The translations under genes were made by a program, and so were the position numbers. Below the pieces are notes generated by a model. It did no database searches and was not told where the DNA came from. It worked only from the letters and a program-made list of their open reading frames with translations. A DNA stretch of 64,000 nt from Fasciola hepatica (taxonomy: Eukaryota; Platyhelminthes; Trematoda; Plagiorchiida; Fasciolidae): NCBI GenBank assembly GCA_948099385.1, contig CANUEZ040000193.1, positions 1,314,501 through 1,378,500 on the forward strand, in the 5' to 3' direction. Positions 12,641 to 24,336 of the stretch are shown here, piece by piece (positions within the stretch are counted from its first letter, which is position 1; each line of letters opens with the position of its first letter).

Positions 12641-12850
12641 GGATGGAAACAAGTCGTCTGCTTGACACAAAACCATCTATCGACACTCCAGGTCACACAA
12701 AAACGAACATCAAAGAAGAAGTTGCCAAATGTGGGAGATGTGATATGTTTGTCTGATAATCAAATCCGCTGTGACAGACAACCAGTTGGCATCATTAGGT
12801 ATGACCATGTTGACTTGGTTCACCTCAATCTCATAATTATCATGGATGCA
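12641..12850 (+). pseudogene. Possible BEL/Pao C-terminal domain (DUF5641-like) fragment
   Basis: Within the 180-codon frame 12,353-12,895, residues about 104-150 read LTQNHLSTLQ, then LPNVGDVICLSDNQIRCDRQ and PVGIIR. BEL/Pao polyproteins end with a domain whose usual features are a YLxxLQxRxKW helix, a VGDxVLL strand and a PRxxWPxGRI strand. The order and spacing fit, but the tryptophan and the proline-arginine pair are lost. The upstream part of the frame does not look like the expected integrase. A chance match cannot be excluded. Confidence 0.4.
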
Positions 12851-12895
12851 TCTCCTGACGGCTACAAATTTGACATCAGCAAAATGCTCACTTGA

Positions 12896-13944
12896 GGGAG
12901 ACGATGTCAAACCCCAAAATGATAAGACGACATACGCAAACCGTAGACAGTACTTATCACAGAACGTCTTAAGCTGGTTGCTTGAATCTCGCGTGGAAAG
13001 TTGTTCCCAACATTCTGGCGTATACGTCCACTCCATAAAACACGACTTCTCCACTAAATTTCACATACTTTTCAACACACAAGAAACTCTGCAAAAGAAT
13101 TCTTGTTCGTATCTTGTTAATGTGAAATAAGACGACATTTGAAGTGACCTTTTGCCCCGTCGTGGTGATCCTTTTGGTTTTGAAAGTTAGTAAACTTGAT
13201 CATCCTAATCTCATTTCAACTGAAGGGAATTTGTATGGTCAAATAGCCCAGTTTCGAAATTACAAGGTACTTCTTTGAGCACTATCTCGTCGGTTCTCAA
13301 GAACAACTTTCAGAATGAAGACACATAGTCCCAAGTTTGGCCTTTTGATGTATTTAGTATAGTATTGTATGTAGATGACGGGATGAATTTCGGCCGGGAG
13401 CATACGACCGATTTGGCGGTCCTCAGAGTTGGGTACCCAGTACTCTCCTGCCCAATCGTCCCTGTACTTGAGATCCCCTCCACCGTAGTTTTAGCATCTT
13501 GTTCTCATAATACTTGTGAGGGTATTGAATGACTCGCCGATAGACGGCCTGATAGCGTTGGCAGGCAGCACGACATTGTCCGCCCAAATCGATGCTAAAT
13601 CTCAGGGCAGCGAAGCCGGTCGATGGCCCAATCAGTTTATGCTAAAGTGGAACGAAACCATCCAGTCAGCCACCAACAATCACTCTCACGAAACTGAGAG
13701 GAATGAATCAATCGACTAACATGCTTTGTTTAAACCGAACTCCATGGAATTAATTGTAGTGAGCAGGAAGTTGGCAGCTATATTAGTGTTCCACAAAAGT
13801 AAGTGTAGCATCCTGTAGATGCACGTACTGAGCATTTGTGCTCATGGTATTTTCTGCGTTTTTGTCTTTTGCAGATCGAACATGAGCAACCTTCACCGAA
13901 GACAGTGTTTCTTGCATGTTGCACATTTATTCAGTGGCCGAGAG
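12896..13944. other. Unassigned stretch up to the outer end of the left arm
   Basis: Only short frames are present, none recognised. Homology with the right arm begins at about 13,945, near the text pairing with 62,075. Confidence 0.4.
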
Positions 13945-15348
13945 TTGTTCTAATCGGACGGAATTAAATCAGCCAAATGGGATGGACCCAAAAGAGCCTG
14001 TCAGAAGACCTAATTATGGAGCAGATCTAGGCCAACGGTATTTGTACCTTGGTTTTGACAGTGGTCACTTACAATCCATTATAAACTGATTGCTTTTCGT
14101 TTAATCAAATGTATTGTTTCAAAAGCAGAATTTTCTCCATTTTTAGATCTACCTAAACAGATGAGTACACTACTCACATGAAAAGTCAGAAGTTGAGACT
14201 ATGGGTCCTCGTTTGGAAGGTCGTCTTTGATAATCGACCAAATAATGTTTGGAGAATCATCTTGTGATTGTGAAACAACAGACTCTTCGGCTAAAAACCC
14301 ATCTTCCGATTCAAATGAGACTAAAGTGATAAACCTATTGTGAGTTGTGCAAGTATACGTATGGTTGGGCACACCTTACAAGCGTCAACAACCGTCAAAC
14401 CGGTCTCCTTCTTCCAGGCAAGCTGTGTCCTTCCATCCATATACAATGTCATACTAGCTACATCAAAAGTGCAAACTAGATGCTGTGTGCAATAACGTAC
14501 CACCTAAATCCTAAGTAAACTGCTTCTCTTCTACTGAATCATTTTGGCCAAAAGGTTGAGTTTTGTGCAAAGCTTTATTGCTCATTATTTATTAAACAAT
14601 TATCGTAGACCTATCGGATTTATCCTGTTTCAATACGGGATTCGTGAATTTACCTGAGCTATAGTGAAATTCGGAATAACGATTTCCACAACTCGACCGT
14701 AGTGTGTGTGAGACTCATTGTAGAGCACAGTCTCATCTCCTATTCCTTAGTTTATTCATCCTCTTAAAGCCGCTGTCGCCTTTTTAACTCAGCTTTTTGG
14801 CACACTTATCATTAGAGAGTGCTTCTTTCGTACTACACCCTGGTTGAGAGTTTTGATGTGAAATAGGTAATTGTAACGAGTCTAGCAGTTGTACTGAATG
14901 CATCGACGTTCAGACCAACACTCTTCCAACCAGTGCGTAGTATTAATAACCAAAGAGTCAGGTCGTTGAAGCTGCCTCAAATTTGACTCCTGAAGTCTGG
15001 GAAACATAGTGTCGGCTGTACCTCATTCAAGAGCTTGTTTGTAGCTGAGAAATGAGATGTAACCATGCTAGGTAAAATAAGCATTCTATGTTCGAATGCA
15101 GGACAAGTTGTGGTTGATTGTGTCAACGTTAGTAATGCAATAAACCTGAATGCTATGCTGAAGTGTAAGAGATGCCACATCAAGAAAAACGGGGCGTTTT
15201 CTGCTCTGGGAATGCAACAGAACTGGAATTGTGTAACCAAACCAATACTCCGAGGACGTTTTATGTGTGATATCTGTTCGTGTAATTGGTCCTAAAGGAA
15301 GTTGTTTAGTTCATTCATTCATCAACAATGGCTCAGAGGTTCGACCAG

Positions 15349-15416
15349 CGAGGAAAATAAGCATTAACTAGATACAAAGGCCCTGATTCTAGGATCACAT
15401 GCAACATCGTATGACC
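15349..15416 (+). repeat. Direct-repeat copy 1 flanking the segment lost from the right arm
   Basis: The text starting GAGGAAAATAAGCATTAAC and ending near CATCGTATGACC recurs about 2.5 kb away at 17,860-17,932 at about 80% similarity. A further inverted copy is in copy A at about 5,388-5,465. The right arm contains one fused copy at about 60,588-60,690. Confidence 0.8.
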
Positions 15417-17507
15417 AGGACGATGCTTCATAGCTACGTTCTACTACGCACACTTTCGGTACACTTAGACAAAGACTTACTTAAAATACGAGCAACCACA
15501 TGCATATGCGTTTTCTACCCTAAGCAGTCGAGTTCACATATTCACACAGACTATGAGCCAACTGTTCGGATTAATTCCCACTTGATGTGATGAATGAGCC
15601 CTCGAAAAAACGGATACATCAGTTTTATTCAGATGTAGGGATTCTTGGAAAATATTATTTCAAAGTGTATACAGACATCAAATCTGAATTGGAATTCTAC
15701 TGTGGCAGAGTGATTTCATGGTTTTCCATTCGGTTTGCCAGTTTTGTCCAGAAATCTATATTTCCTTATTTGGTTTTACATCATACAATAAATCATTTGA
15801 TAGATGTTGCACTACAACAAGTGTGAAGCTGAATAACTCCTTTTTCTGTGTCCAAGGCGGACCAGACCACAATGTTTCATTGCCTCATCTGAACTATTCA
15901 TTCTATTTATTAGGTACACATTTTCTTTGTGTTCCATCTCTTCCCTATTGATGAATTATTATGTTATATATCCTAATATATAGTTTAATCCTGTGGGGCG
16001 ATATGCGTTTGGCTTATTACCCTCTTATCCCGTGTTGTTTTTGGCTTTTATTTATTTGGCTCCAGATTGATTGCTCTGATTTTTACTGGGGTGTGCCACT
16101 AGGGTAAATGAAGTTTACCTAACTTAGTCTTTACCTCAATTACTCATTTACACCACCAATCAGCCGTGATGCTTGAACGAAGTAGACCTCGCCCATTGAA
16201 ATTTCCGGTTGGTTTGAGGGCTAGAAGAATATTTACAATCCTGTTTTGCCTGTCTAAATGTATCTGTGTGTATCTGTGTGGGGAGACATCTCATTAGCCT
16301 TCTTGAAACCGGTTTATTATGATTGTTTACACCAAAATATGATCAGACAGTCACCTAAGTTCGCACTCATTTGCTTCATTTGCACTGGTCATTCGAATTT
16401 CTTGGTTCTGTCTAAAAAAAGGTTTGCGTAATGGGCATCTCGCTCGTTCCTGTTGATCAAATACCATCGTGTCCTCTGGGTCCTCGTATTCCTCCGTTTG
16501 ATCGACGAAAACGATGACACCAACGAGTCATGTGATTTATCCTCCAAGCTTCATTTGATTTTGTATTATCCGTGACTGAGTTCAATAGAACCAGTTTTTG
16601 CATTGTGATTTCTAGAAGTCATATACCCAAGTACTTTTCTATTGACACAACTATTGCTTTTTAATATGAGATATGATTTCTTTTTGAGGGATTTTCATAC
16701 TTTCGTGCCATCATTTGCAATATTATGGGTCTTAATTCCGTGCACGGAAGTAGATTGAGACTCTCCTTCCGTGAGTGACCGAACGACTGAGATACGCGTA
16801 AAGCCCCGGATCGAACGTAATGAACACCGAGACTGTCTGGGTATACGGTTCTATTATTAAATACTCGATGTTTAAAGCTAATGAATAATACAAACCTCAA
16901 TTCGTCAGGTACCTCGGGTATGATAGTCTTTCAATGTACCTTCCCAAATGAGGTGCGTCTTCCGATGCAAGAATAATGCGTGAAATTGATCAATATTCCA
17001 GAGGGGAAAAAGATAGCACGCAGCTGTGTCCAAAGAGTTGCCCACAATGGCAAAAGACTGTCGATTACGATGCGTCAACAAAGGCAGCCCCAGCTGCATC
17101 AAGGTGCGTTCAAGACAGCACTCGTGTGTGCGATAGTGCCAACGAACCTGGTCACCGGTTGTCAGACGAAATGCGATCAAGGTCAATATGTGACACACGT
17201 GAGTGGGCAGAGATTACAGTGACATGCTGCTCAAACGGGAACCAATCAAATGAACGAAGTGAGGTGCACACAGATGAACCACGCAGTCAAGTATTTGTGA
17301 ACATTCAGTCATGCCGCATGTACGTGAGTGTATTTGTGTGTAGCGAGCGGCTCAAAACACACGCCGTGTGACGGAAAGGGTCGGGGGCACTAGTGAACTG
17401 GGGCAGAGAACAGAATATTTGCAAATGAGTAATAGGAGATTAGATTTGTATATAATATGATTCATCATGCGGCTTGAACGCTCAACTCACCATTGAAAAC
17501 CATGGAA

Positions 17508-17552
17508 GCACTGTACAGCTGTTTCATCCTTGTTGGGAATCATCAGCAGTGC
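17508..17552 (-). ncRNA. Degenerate type I hammerhead ribozyme
   Basis: On the minus strand, in order: GCACTG (stem I, 5' side), the core CTGATGA (17,546-17,540), TTCC-CAACAA-GGAT (stem II), the core GAAA (17,525-17,522), a very short self-complementary stem III (CAGCTG), UA before the cleavage site, and CAGTGC (stem I, 3' side), which pairs perfectly with GCACTG. The conserved G10.1-C11.1 pair that closes stem II is T-T here, so activity is probably reduced or lost. Very short stem III hammerheads are known from Penelope-like elements and trematode SINEs. Confidence 0.75.
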
Positions 17553-17562
17553 ACATCCACCG

Positions 17563-17634
17563 AGCCCCCACGGGGACTCGAACCCGGGGTGAACGATTGT
17601 GAATCGAACACCTTAACCACAAGGCTATCCGGGC
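17563..17634 (-). tRNA. tRNA-like sequence (Val-CAC-like), head of a SINE
   Basis: On the minus strand 72 bases have the layout of a tRNA: GCCCGGA acceptor start, a D arm with an A-box-like GCCTTGTGGTTAAGG, a 7-base anticodon loop TTCACAA (anticodon CAC), and a perfect B box GGTTCGAGTCC. The acceptor stem has two mismatches of seven and the T stem has one, so it is not a functional tRNA. A hammerhead-like fold follows directly downstream. Together these suggest a tRNA-derived SINE of the kind known in schistosomes (SM-alpha), where an RNA polymerase III promoter precedes a hammerhead ribozyme. Confidence 0.7.
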
Positions 17635-17859
17635 TGGCTCTCAACGGTTTGTTGAACATCTACACTACATGATATAGCACCCTTCCGTCACTGGCTTTTG
17701 AACGGTAACAACCCGCTTCCGTGAAATGTCCACCAAAAGGTGTGTGTGTGCCAACGAGTTTACGACAAACAGACGAGTGAGAAAGGCTTTCCGGGCCAGG
17801 CTAAAGGTAGAGTGTACTACGTCAACAGTGCGAATGTCAACGGCATCGAGGTTGGACTA

Positions 17860-17932
17860 GTGAGGAAAATAAGCATAAACTGGACACGAAGGTCCTGATT
17901 GTAGAAAAATAAACAACATCGTATGACCTAAG
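17860..17932 (+). repeat. Direct-repeat copy 2 flanking the segment lost from the right arm
   Basis: Partner of 15,349-15,416. The right arm follows this copy up to the words CACTAGTCCAACCTC (reverse sense) and then continues with about 24 bp of new sequence and the flank of copy 1. The missing length, about 2.49 kb, equals the distance between the two copies. Confidence 0.8.
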
Positions 17933-20900
17933 ATACAGTGCCCAAATGTGGAATAAACAACGCGGAAGGGGGTCCCCTGTACACTGAAATACGTGGTCCA
18001 CAGGCAATTTGGGCAAATCAGAAGTGATTAGGGACAGCTCACAATTATTCTGGTGAGACGCTTAAACAGATTTAACAGTGGGTAAATAATTAAGCAACAG
18101 CGTATCCACTATATCTGAGATGAAGCTGAACACCAGAGAAAATAGTTACCAGCTACAATTGCAGGCTATCATCAGAACTGTGAGCTGATTTTCGGGTTTT
18201 CTTTTAGAGTCCCGTCAGAGATGTCCAATATTTTGTAATTTGGTGAGAATTGTAGCATGTGTGAGTTACCATCAAACTGAGAGCAGTTAATGTAAATTTT
18301 CGCATATGAGATAAATACACCCTTGGTAATTATAATGACGTCCTACCGTGACATTCTGCAAAGGAACGCGTGAACAACAGGACTAACGATTTCATGGCTG
18401 TCTGGTTCATGTATGGGCCTTCTCTGTTGCTGATAGATATTCACAAAATTGTTTCTAATACTCGTGTTTTCCGGTTAGAAATGTACTTGACCCCTTTGTA
18501 GAGGCTCTCTTCATGCATATTCACATACAGCTGCAGTCAGAATGAGAATGAAAAATGATTTTCTTCGTTGAAAGCTTTAGGTTCGTACCTTTCTTCACAC
18601 AACCATTGAAATAAGTTGGAAATATAAAAGTCCGTGAATGAAGTAATTCCACGTTAAATCGTAATACTTAGTGCGAAGCTGGTATTGCTTAACCTAGCTG
18701 ACTTTGGTTCCTTGACACAAAGATCATCGAAAGGCCTATTATAAATAAATTTTAAAGCCATGCGATTAATAATCATCGTATGCGTTTCTCACCTTTTAGG
18801 TGTGAGTACGTATCCAGCCTGGATCAATTACTTCTGTTGAAGTTTCTGTCATATTTCTGCGTAGTGGAAATAAACAAGCGCAAAACAAAAACATTTAGAC
18901 AACAATGTATCGTCTGGTGTTTTATCACCACTTTCTCGATTGTCTGTTTGCTCACAAGGAAAAGGCTGTCCACGTTTTTGGAGTATGATCTCAAATTAAG
19001 GTCACATGAGCTTGATCCATTAAACGATCAATATGCTTTCACAGTGATAAGATAAATGCTCTTTCATGTAAGGAAATTTTCACCATGCTAGCAAGTAAGA
19101 GAAAGATAAAACCGCGAAACATCTATGGAACATTTCCCTCAAAATCTCGTGAACGAATGTCATCTTTTGCCTTGTTTATTTAGAAGAAGACATTACTGAA
19201 GCAAGTGATGGGACAAAAAGACAATATGATCGACTCGGGTAGTAATGTGTCCTCAGGTTGGTGAGAAGTGCGATCGAATAGCAACTAATATGTCCAGAAA
19301 GAGAGAGAATTCCTGTTCAATATCATGCATGCCGTTACGATGAGTGATGAAGTAGATTGAAGCGCCTAATCCGTTGACCAATTAGAAACCGGTATCATAT
19401 GCTCAGTATGGGTGGTCACTTGTTGCATTGCGAAGGACTTCGAATTTCAAAGTGATTTCTTTGGTTATTAACATCATTTCCTTGTTCGATAGGGAGGCTA
19501 AGGGTTCACCAAGACACTCTGTACGGTGAAAAATTTCCAGAGGAACTTACTCCAGTGGTTTTTAGGTTGTAAACCTCATTAGGCTGGTTGAATGCAGCTG
19601 GAATAAATCTTGATCATCCAGGGTGAGGGGTCCTTACCTACAACACTATTATCAACACAGAATTCATCAGGCTGAAACGACTATTTTTACGGTTTTAGAA
19701 TTCGTGATTTTCTGCAAGGGAAACTCTGTTGCGAGGAGATGTGTTGGAATATGAGGGTGACGTAAACAATTTGGGGTATATGCGATTACAAAATTCAAAC
19801 CGTAGAAAAAGTAAAGATTCATTTACAGCAATTGCGCAATAGAAGCCGTCATTTGATTATGTCGGAAGGCGTTTTATGTGTTCGAGAAACGGTTTGATAC
19901 ACTTCTTCCTTACTGACATCACGTTTTTGAGTCAGGTTTTGTCATTTTATGTAGAGGACATGATAATTCCAAGAACTACAATTCCATTCAAAATTCGACC
20001 ACCAATAATTGTGTTTGTTGCAGACAGAATATGATTATCTATGTGCTTAGTTCTAATATTTACCTATGTTTGGTGTGGAAGTTGAAACTGTAAGTTAAGA
20101 ATATACTACTGTAAAAGATAATCGGATATCTGACAGTCATGGTTTGCGATACATGCAAATCAGCGGACCATTCGAATTCACTTATAATCAGTATTTTCAA
20201 ACACAGAACTTTTGCGCTCAAAATGCAGAATGACGTGGAAATCCAAACCCAAGTTTTCATAAAATTGCAACCACATTGTTAGCATTATCATCAAATAAAA
20301 ATATGTTCAGCCTAAATGGCACGATTAGGATGATGCAAAAAGAATTTTCGATTCGTTGTTGAATAAAACAGGCCGGAAATACAGTTCCATTGTGTTAGAT
20401 CAACCAAAGCTTGCTTGATACTGATTTTGGTAACACATGGTTTAATGGTAGCTCATAGTCATGGTATATGTAGTATGCTCAACCATTCCCAGATTTATTT
20501 CAAATCAGTCAAGCTTCATTTTCCACTATGGCAATTATTTCTAGTAGCCAGAACTCTTTTTCACGAAGAGGTTTGTAACATATCTGATTGATTGGAGTCT
20601 AAATTCTGAGTTAAACCAAAATTCTGTCTTCATAATAAGCAAACTATTACGGGGGACAGAAGCATGGGTATGGTAAGACGCATTGAGAAACAAAGGTAAG
20701 AATAATGGTGAATTTAGGGCAGAATCTCCTGAGCTGTTTAATTAGAAAGTTAACGCAATTTGCTGAAGACATTTTCAAAATCAGGTAAAATTTCAACATC
20801 ACCTAATGATAAATTGTATATTCGTGTCCAAGTAACTGAATGGTGCTTTGAATACAGTAATAATTTGGGAAGGATGAGCTGGATTTTGTGATGTTACATT

Positions 20901-21338
20901 CAAAACACTCGGAACAGTCCCGAAAAGCTGAAAGGGTTTTGTTGATTAGCATATAGGTTTTTAATGTCCATTTTGATTTATTCAGCATGAAGAACAGTGA
21001 CGATAGCAGATTACTTACTTGCAGTTGCGGATGTGCTAGATGCTAGGTTGCTATCATAAGTGTAGATAAAGGCTAATAAGTATCAGTTCGGAGAAAGTCA
21101 GATATGTTTATTAGTAATCTGAGCTATTTTCCATCAACTCTAGTGCTTGTAATACGTTCCGAAAATTAGTCAGCGTGTCTTGCCAATTCACCAAACAGAC
21201 TATCAAAGGAATGATGCTTCTGCACTAACAGCAGTCTGAGAATCGGTTCAAACAATATTGAATCGTCAATAAATATGCGTCTGAGAAAATTAACTAAAGC
21301 TCAAATGAAATATGAATATGAAGTTTCAAATCAAATGC

Positions 21339-23517
21339 CAGTTAGTTGACTAGAATGAAAATATAGGCGCCTAATAAAATAATAGACGAAAGTGGAAATA
21401 ATTTCGATGATAATCAGGTGGGAAGTTGTCACATGACGCTTATGTCGGCTTCCGTGTACAATGTATTTTGAAACCAACCGAAATAAATTATGAAACCAGT
21501 GCGCGAATATAATCAGCTATCACGACAACATGGTTATCTCGACACACGTCTTTGTCTATTGGGTAGATATTCGTGAAAGTCAAAATTAGTAAACAGTAGT
21601 GTCATTGGTTCTCCGATCATGAGTAAGCTCCATTTCGATCTCGCCCACGAGCCCTAGTCAGGGTAATCTTCTGTCTCTAATTCATCTCCATTTATTAGCT
21701 CAGAACATATTCCTTATATAATATAAACGAGTCACTGTTATGAACCATTGCACCACTAATTAATTGGACCAAACTGCATATTGTTTCTTCCAATTGGCTG
21801 ATTGTTGGTACGGTCAGCTGCCGCTCAAGGGTAATCTCTTCTCGTCGTGTCGATCCGTGTCGTCTATCCACTGTGCCGTCGTTCGTGGTTCGGTTGGCCT
21901 GGATTCTGTTCAAGGGCTGTCATTATGTCTGCTAACGACATCAGCCATCTTCAGACGATCTGTTAGCTCCACTGGAAGTTCTTCCAATTCTTGTTGGCTA
22001 CTTGTACTTTGGCTACTGACAGTGGTTTTATTGGTAAAATTCGTCATTCGATCGTCATGAAACGAATATAGAATTACTGGAAAAACTACCCTGGTATTGC
22101 TTTGGGTTTTTTCCACCTCAGTCATGTCAGGGTTAAATTAGGTCAAATGAGTACTCAACTATTCAGAAAATGTTTTCTTTACGGTACGAAATTCGTGAAC
22201 ACACTGTTTACAAATTAGGGTTCTTTCCAATTTATACAAAAGCGCTTTTCTGATTTTCTTCTTTAACCTAGTTTGACACAATAAATCAGCAAAATAACGA
22301 CCATCTATCTGTCAACAGTTCAAAAGTGGGAAGAACTTCTTCAACATCCCAACATGAATGTCCTGCGTGTGTGCACAAACTTCCGTGTTCAAAACAAACC
22401 AAATTGATATTATCTAGTGACCATTTCTAACTGAATAGCATCATGCGAACCTCTTTTACTTGTGGACACAATAAAATTGTTTCATTTAAATGGATGTCTT
22501 GTAGCTGGTGGCTTCATATGGGGGGCCTACTGCATGCAACCATTATATGGAATTATTTGTGATGCTTTTATCGTCCTCTCTAATTACGGTAACGTGTTCA
22601 TACAAATGCAAGTCACGTGAAGATATCGTCGAGAGCAGCGTTTCCAAATACATTTGGGTCTTCAGTATGACATTGCCGTAACGCCATCAATCACGTTGAG
22701 GGAGGGTAGGCTTTAGCCGCACCTGACGGAATAGAATAACAAGATGTATTTCATCTGTACTCCAGGAAGTCACGTTTGTTTGTTACCAGTGAAGATGCCG
22801 CGAAACCCGTCTGCATCGTTCATGCTAGAACAAGAATGATGAGTGAAGTTTGTGTTACCGACAAGGATAGAAAGGTAATTCGTGAGAAGATATTAATATT
22901 GGATGTAGTTTGGAATTCATCAGAGTGATTCGAAATTCCGTAGGAAAGAAAGACTAGGGGAAAATAGAATGAAAAAAAATTCACGGCAAGCAAAAACACT
23001 TTTAAACTTCTAAGAAAAGGTAACGGGCATAAATTATTAGACTCCGATAAGCAGCGCACCAGACAGCTAGTAGGTGTAGGCTGGCACGTAGTAGAGACAA
23101 GCATGGAAATTTCCAGTTGTAGAATGAGCGATAATTGGTAAGTATGAGCAGTGCGCAGTCGAATCTCATAAAATGCATTTATTTCCTCCTATTCATAATT
23201 TTTGTAGGACAAAAATAGCCAATACACTTAGATTAGTAACATGGGTAATCCAATGCATCAAACATCGGATCTCATTGGAATAGGGTGGGACATGAGGAAA
23301 CCATGAAACCTGATAATAATCTTCAGTGTGCAATGTTCATCAGGGTGGTTCGATGTTGAAAGACTGGTTGTGCCACAAAATCGGCAAAGTGAATGCCGTA
23401 TATTTGGATGCATTGCAAGAAAACACATGGTACAGACACATGTTTTCGGTGTATCTAAGACCGATTTCACCTGATCAAATGGGTGGATCTAAAATATTTG
23501 ATTTTGGGTTGGATTCA
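21339..23517. other. Left-arm segment with no match in the right arm
   Basis: Between the matched words GTTTCAAATCAAA and CACATCAAATTC the left arm holds 2.18 kb that is unrelated to the 1.19 kb at the mirror position 55,980-57,173. Two overlapping minus-strand frames (22,125-21,910 and 21,913-21,695) are rich in Ser, Thr, Gln and Arg and resemble a gag-like composition, but I see no motif. Both boundaries carry an ATCAAA word, which may be a trace of how the exchange happened. Confidence 0.75.
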
Positions 23518-23725
23518 CATCAAATTCTTCTTGGAAAATCAAATATTCTTGGCTTATAAACAGTTTTCTTTTTGGGAACCTTAAGAAAACACATTCATGA
23601 ATCATTTATCTTGATGACTTTGCTGAATTTCTCATTGATTTTAGAACAGTGTTGTATGAAAGAGCGGTCATGTAGCCCAAGATGATGATGCTTTAGTTTT
23701 CGTAATAGAAACCATTGGTTTTCAG

Positions 23726-24336
23726 CAAACCAGTATTGCGGGAAGGACGGAGTATTTCTTCAAGACCCCGTACTATGCTTATGGCACATGTCGTAAGCAA
23801 TGGAGTTTCTAAGGAACCACTTCGAAGAGGGGTAAGTGAGTCTCAAATAAGAACTAAGCCCGAACTTCAGGATTGCATTATGTATATGGCAAAGATTGCC
23901 CTATACGGTCAGGGCTTGAACTTTCTTGTGTTCCTAAAAGGAATGTGAACTGATCCATTCAAATGCCATCCTTGTAATAATTTTCGCCCACTTCCAGAGT
24001 CAAAAGTGTAATATGGTCGACACCGCCAATTGTATATCAAATCTTCATAGAACTAATAAACTCACTCAACTAGATCCACCTATTACTTTAGGAAAAGGTA
24101 TCCTGCATATATTGATGACAGAGAACACGACATGCGCTAACGTCTGCAGGTACGTTATTTCATTCCATAATTCAAACCTTCCTCAACTTATAGTGACCGT
24201 CAAAATATCACCCATGCATGATTGCTTCCCATATCTGATTCGAATCTCACGCATCTTTGGTTTGCTTACTCTCTACCAGTGGTTGACCCACAGCCAGAAT
24301 CTGATAAGTATACTCCGGCCAGCCGTATTTTTATGA
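23726..24336 (+). other. Candidate split reading frame with splice signals (left arm)
   Basis: Three segments could join as exons: 23,726-23,831, 23,998-24,149 and 24,294-24,336. The first follows a TTTTCAG acceptor and ends at GTAAGTGAG. The second follows CCCACTTCCAG and ends at CAG/GTACGT. The third follows CCCACAG and ends at a TGA stop. Phases agree (0, then 2), each piece is open in the joined frame, and the introns would be 166 and 144 bp. The predicted product resembles nothing I know. The frame upstream of 23,726 was not followed. The signals could be chance. Confidence 0.25.

Larger units (their letters stand above)
15417..17859. other. Left-arm-only segment, deleted from the right arm
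   Basis: The part 16,103-17,302 also exists, inverted, in copy A (6,803-7,985), so it was present before the arms separated and the right arm has lost it. The part 17,303-17,718 has a tRNA-like SINE with a hammerhead fossil. The part 15,417-16,102 has only short frames (15,399-15,590; 15,587-15,826) that I cannot assign. Confidence 0.7.

Noticed and set aside
16976..17371. 131-codon plus-strand frame
   Set aside because: It overlaps sequence shared with copy A, where the frame is broken, and shows no motif.
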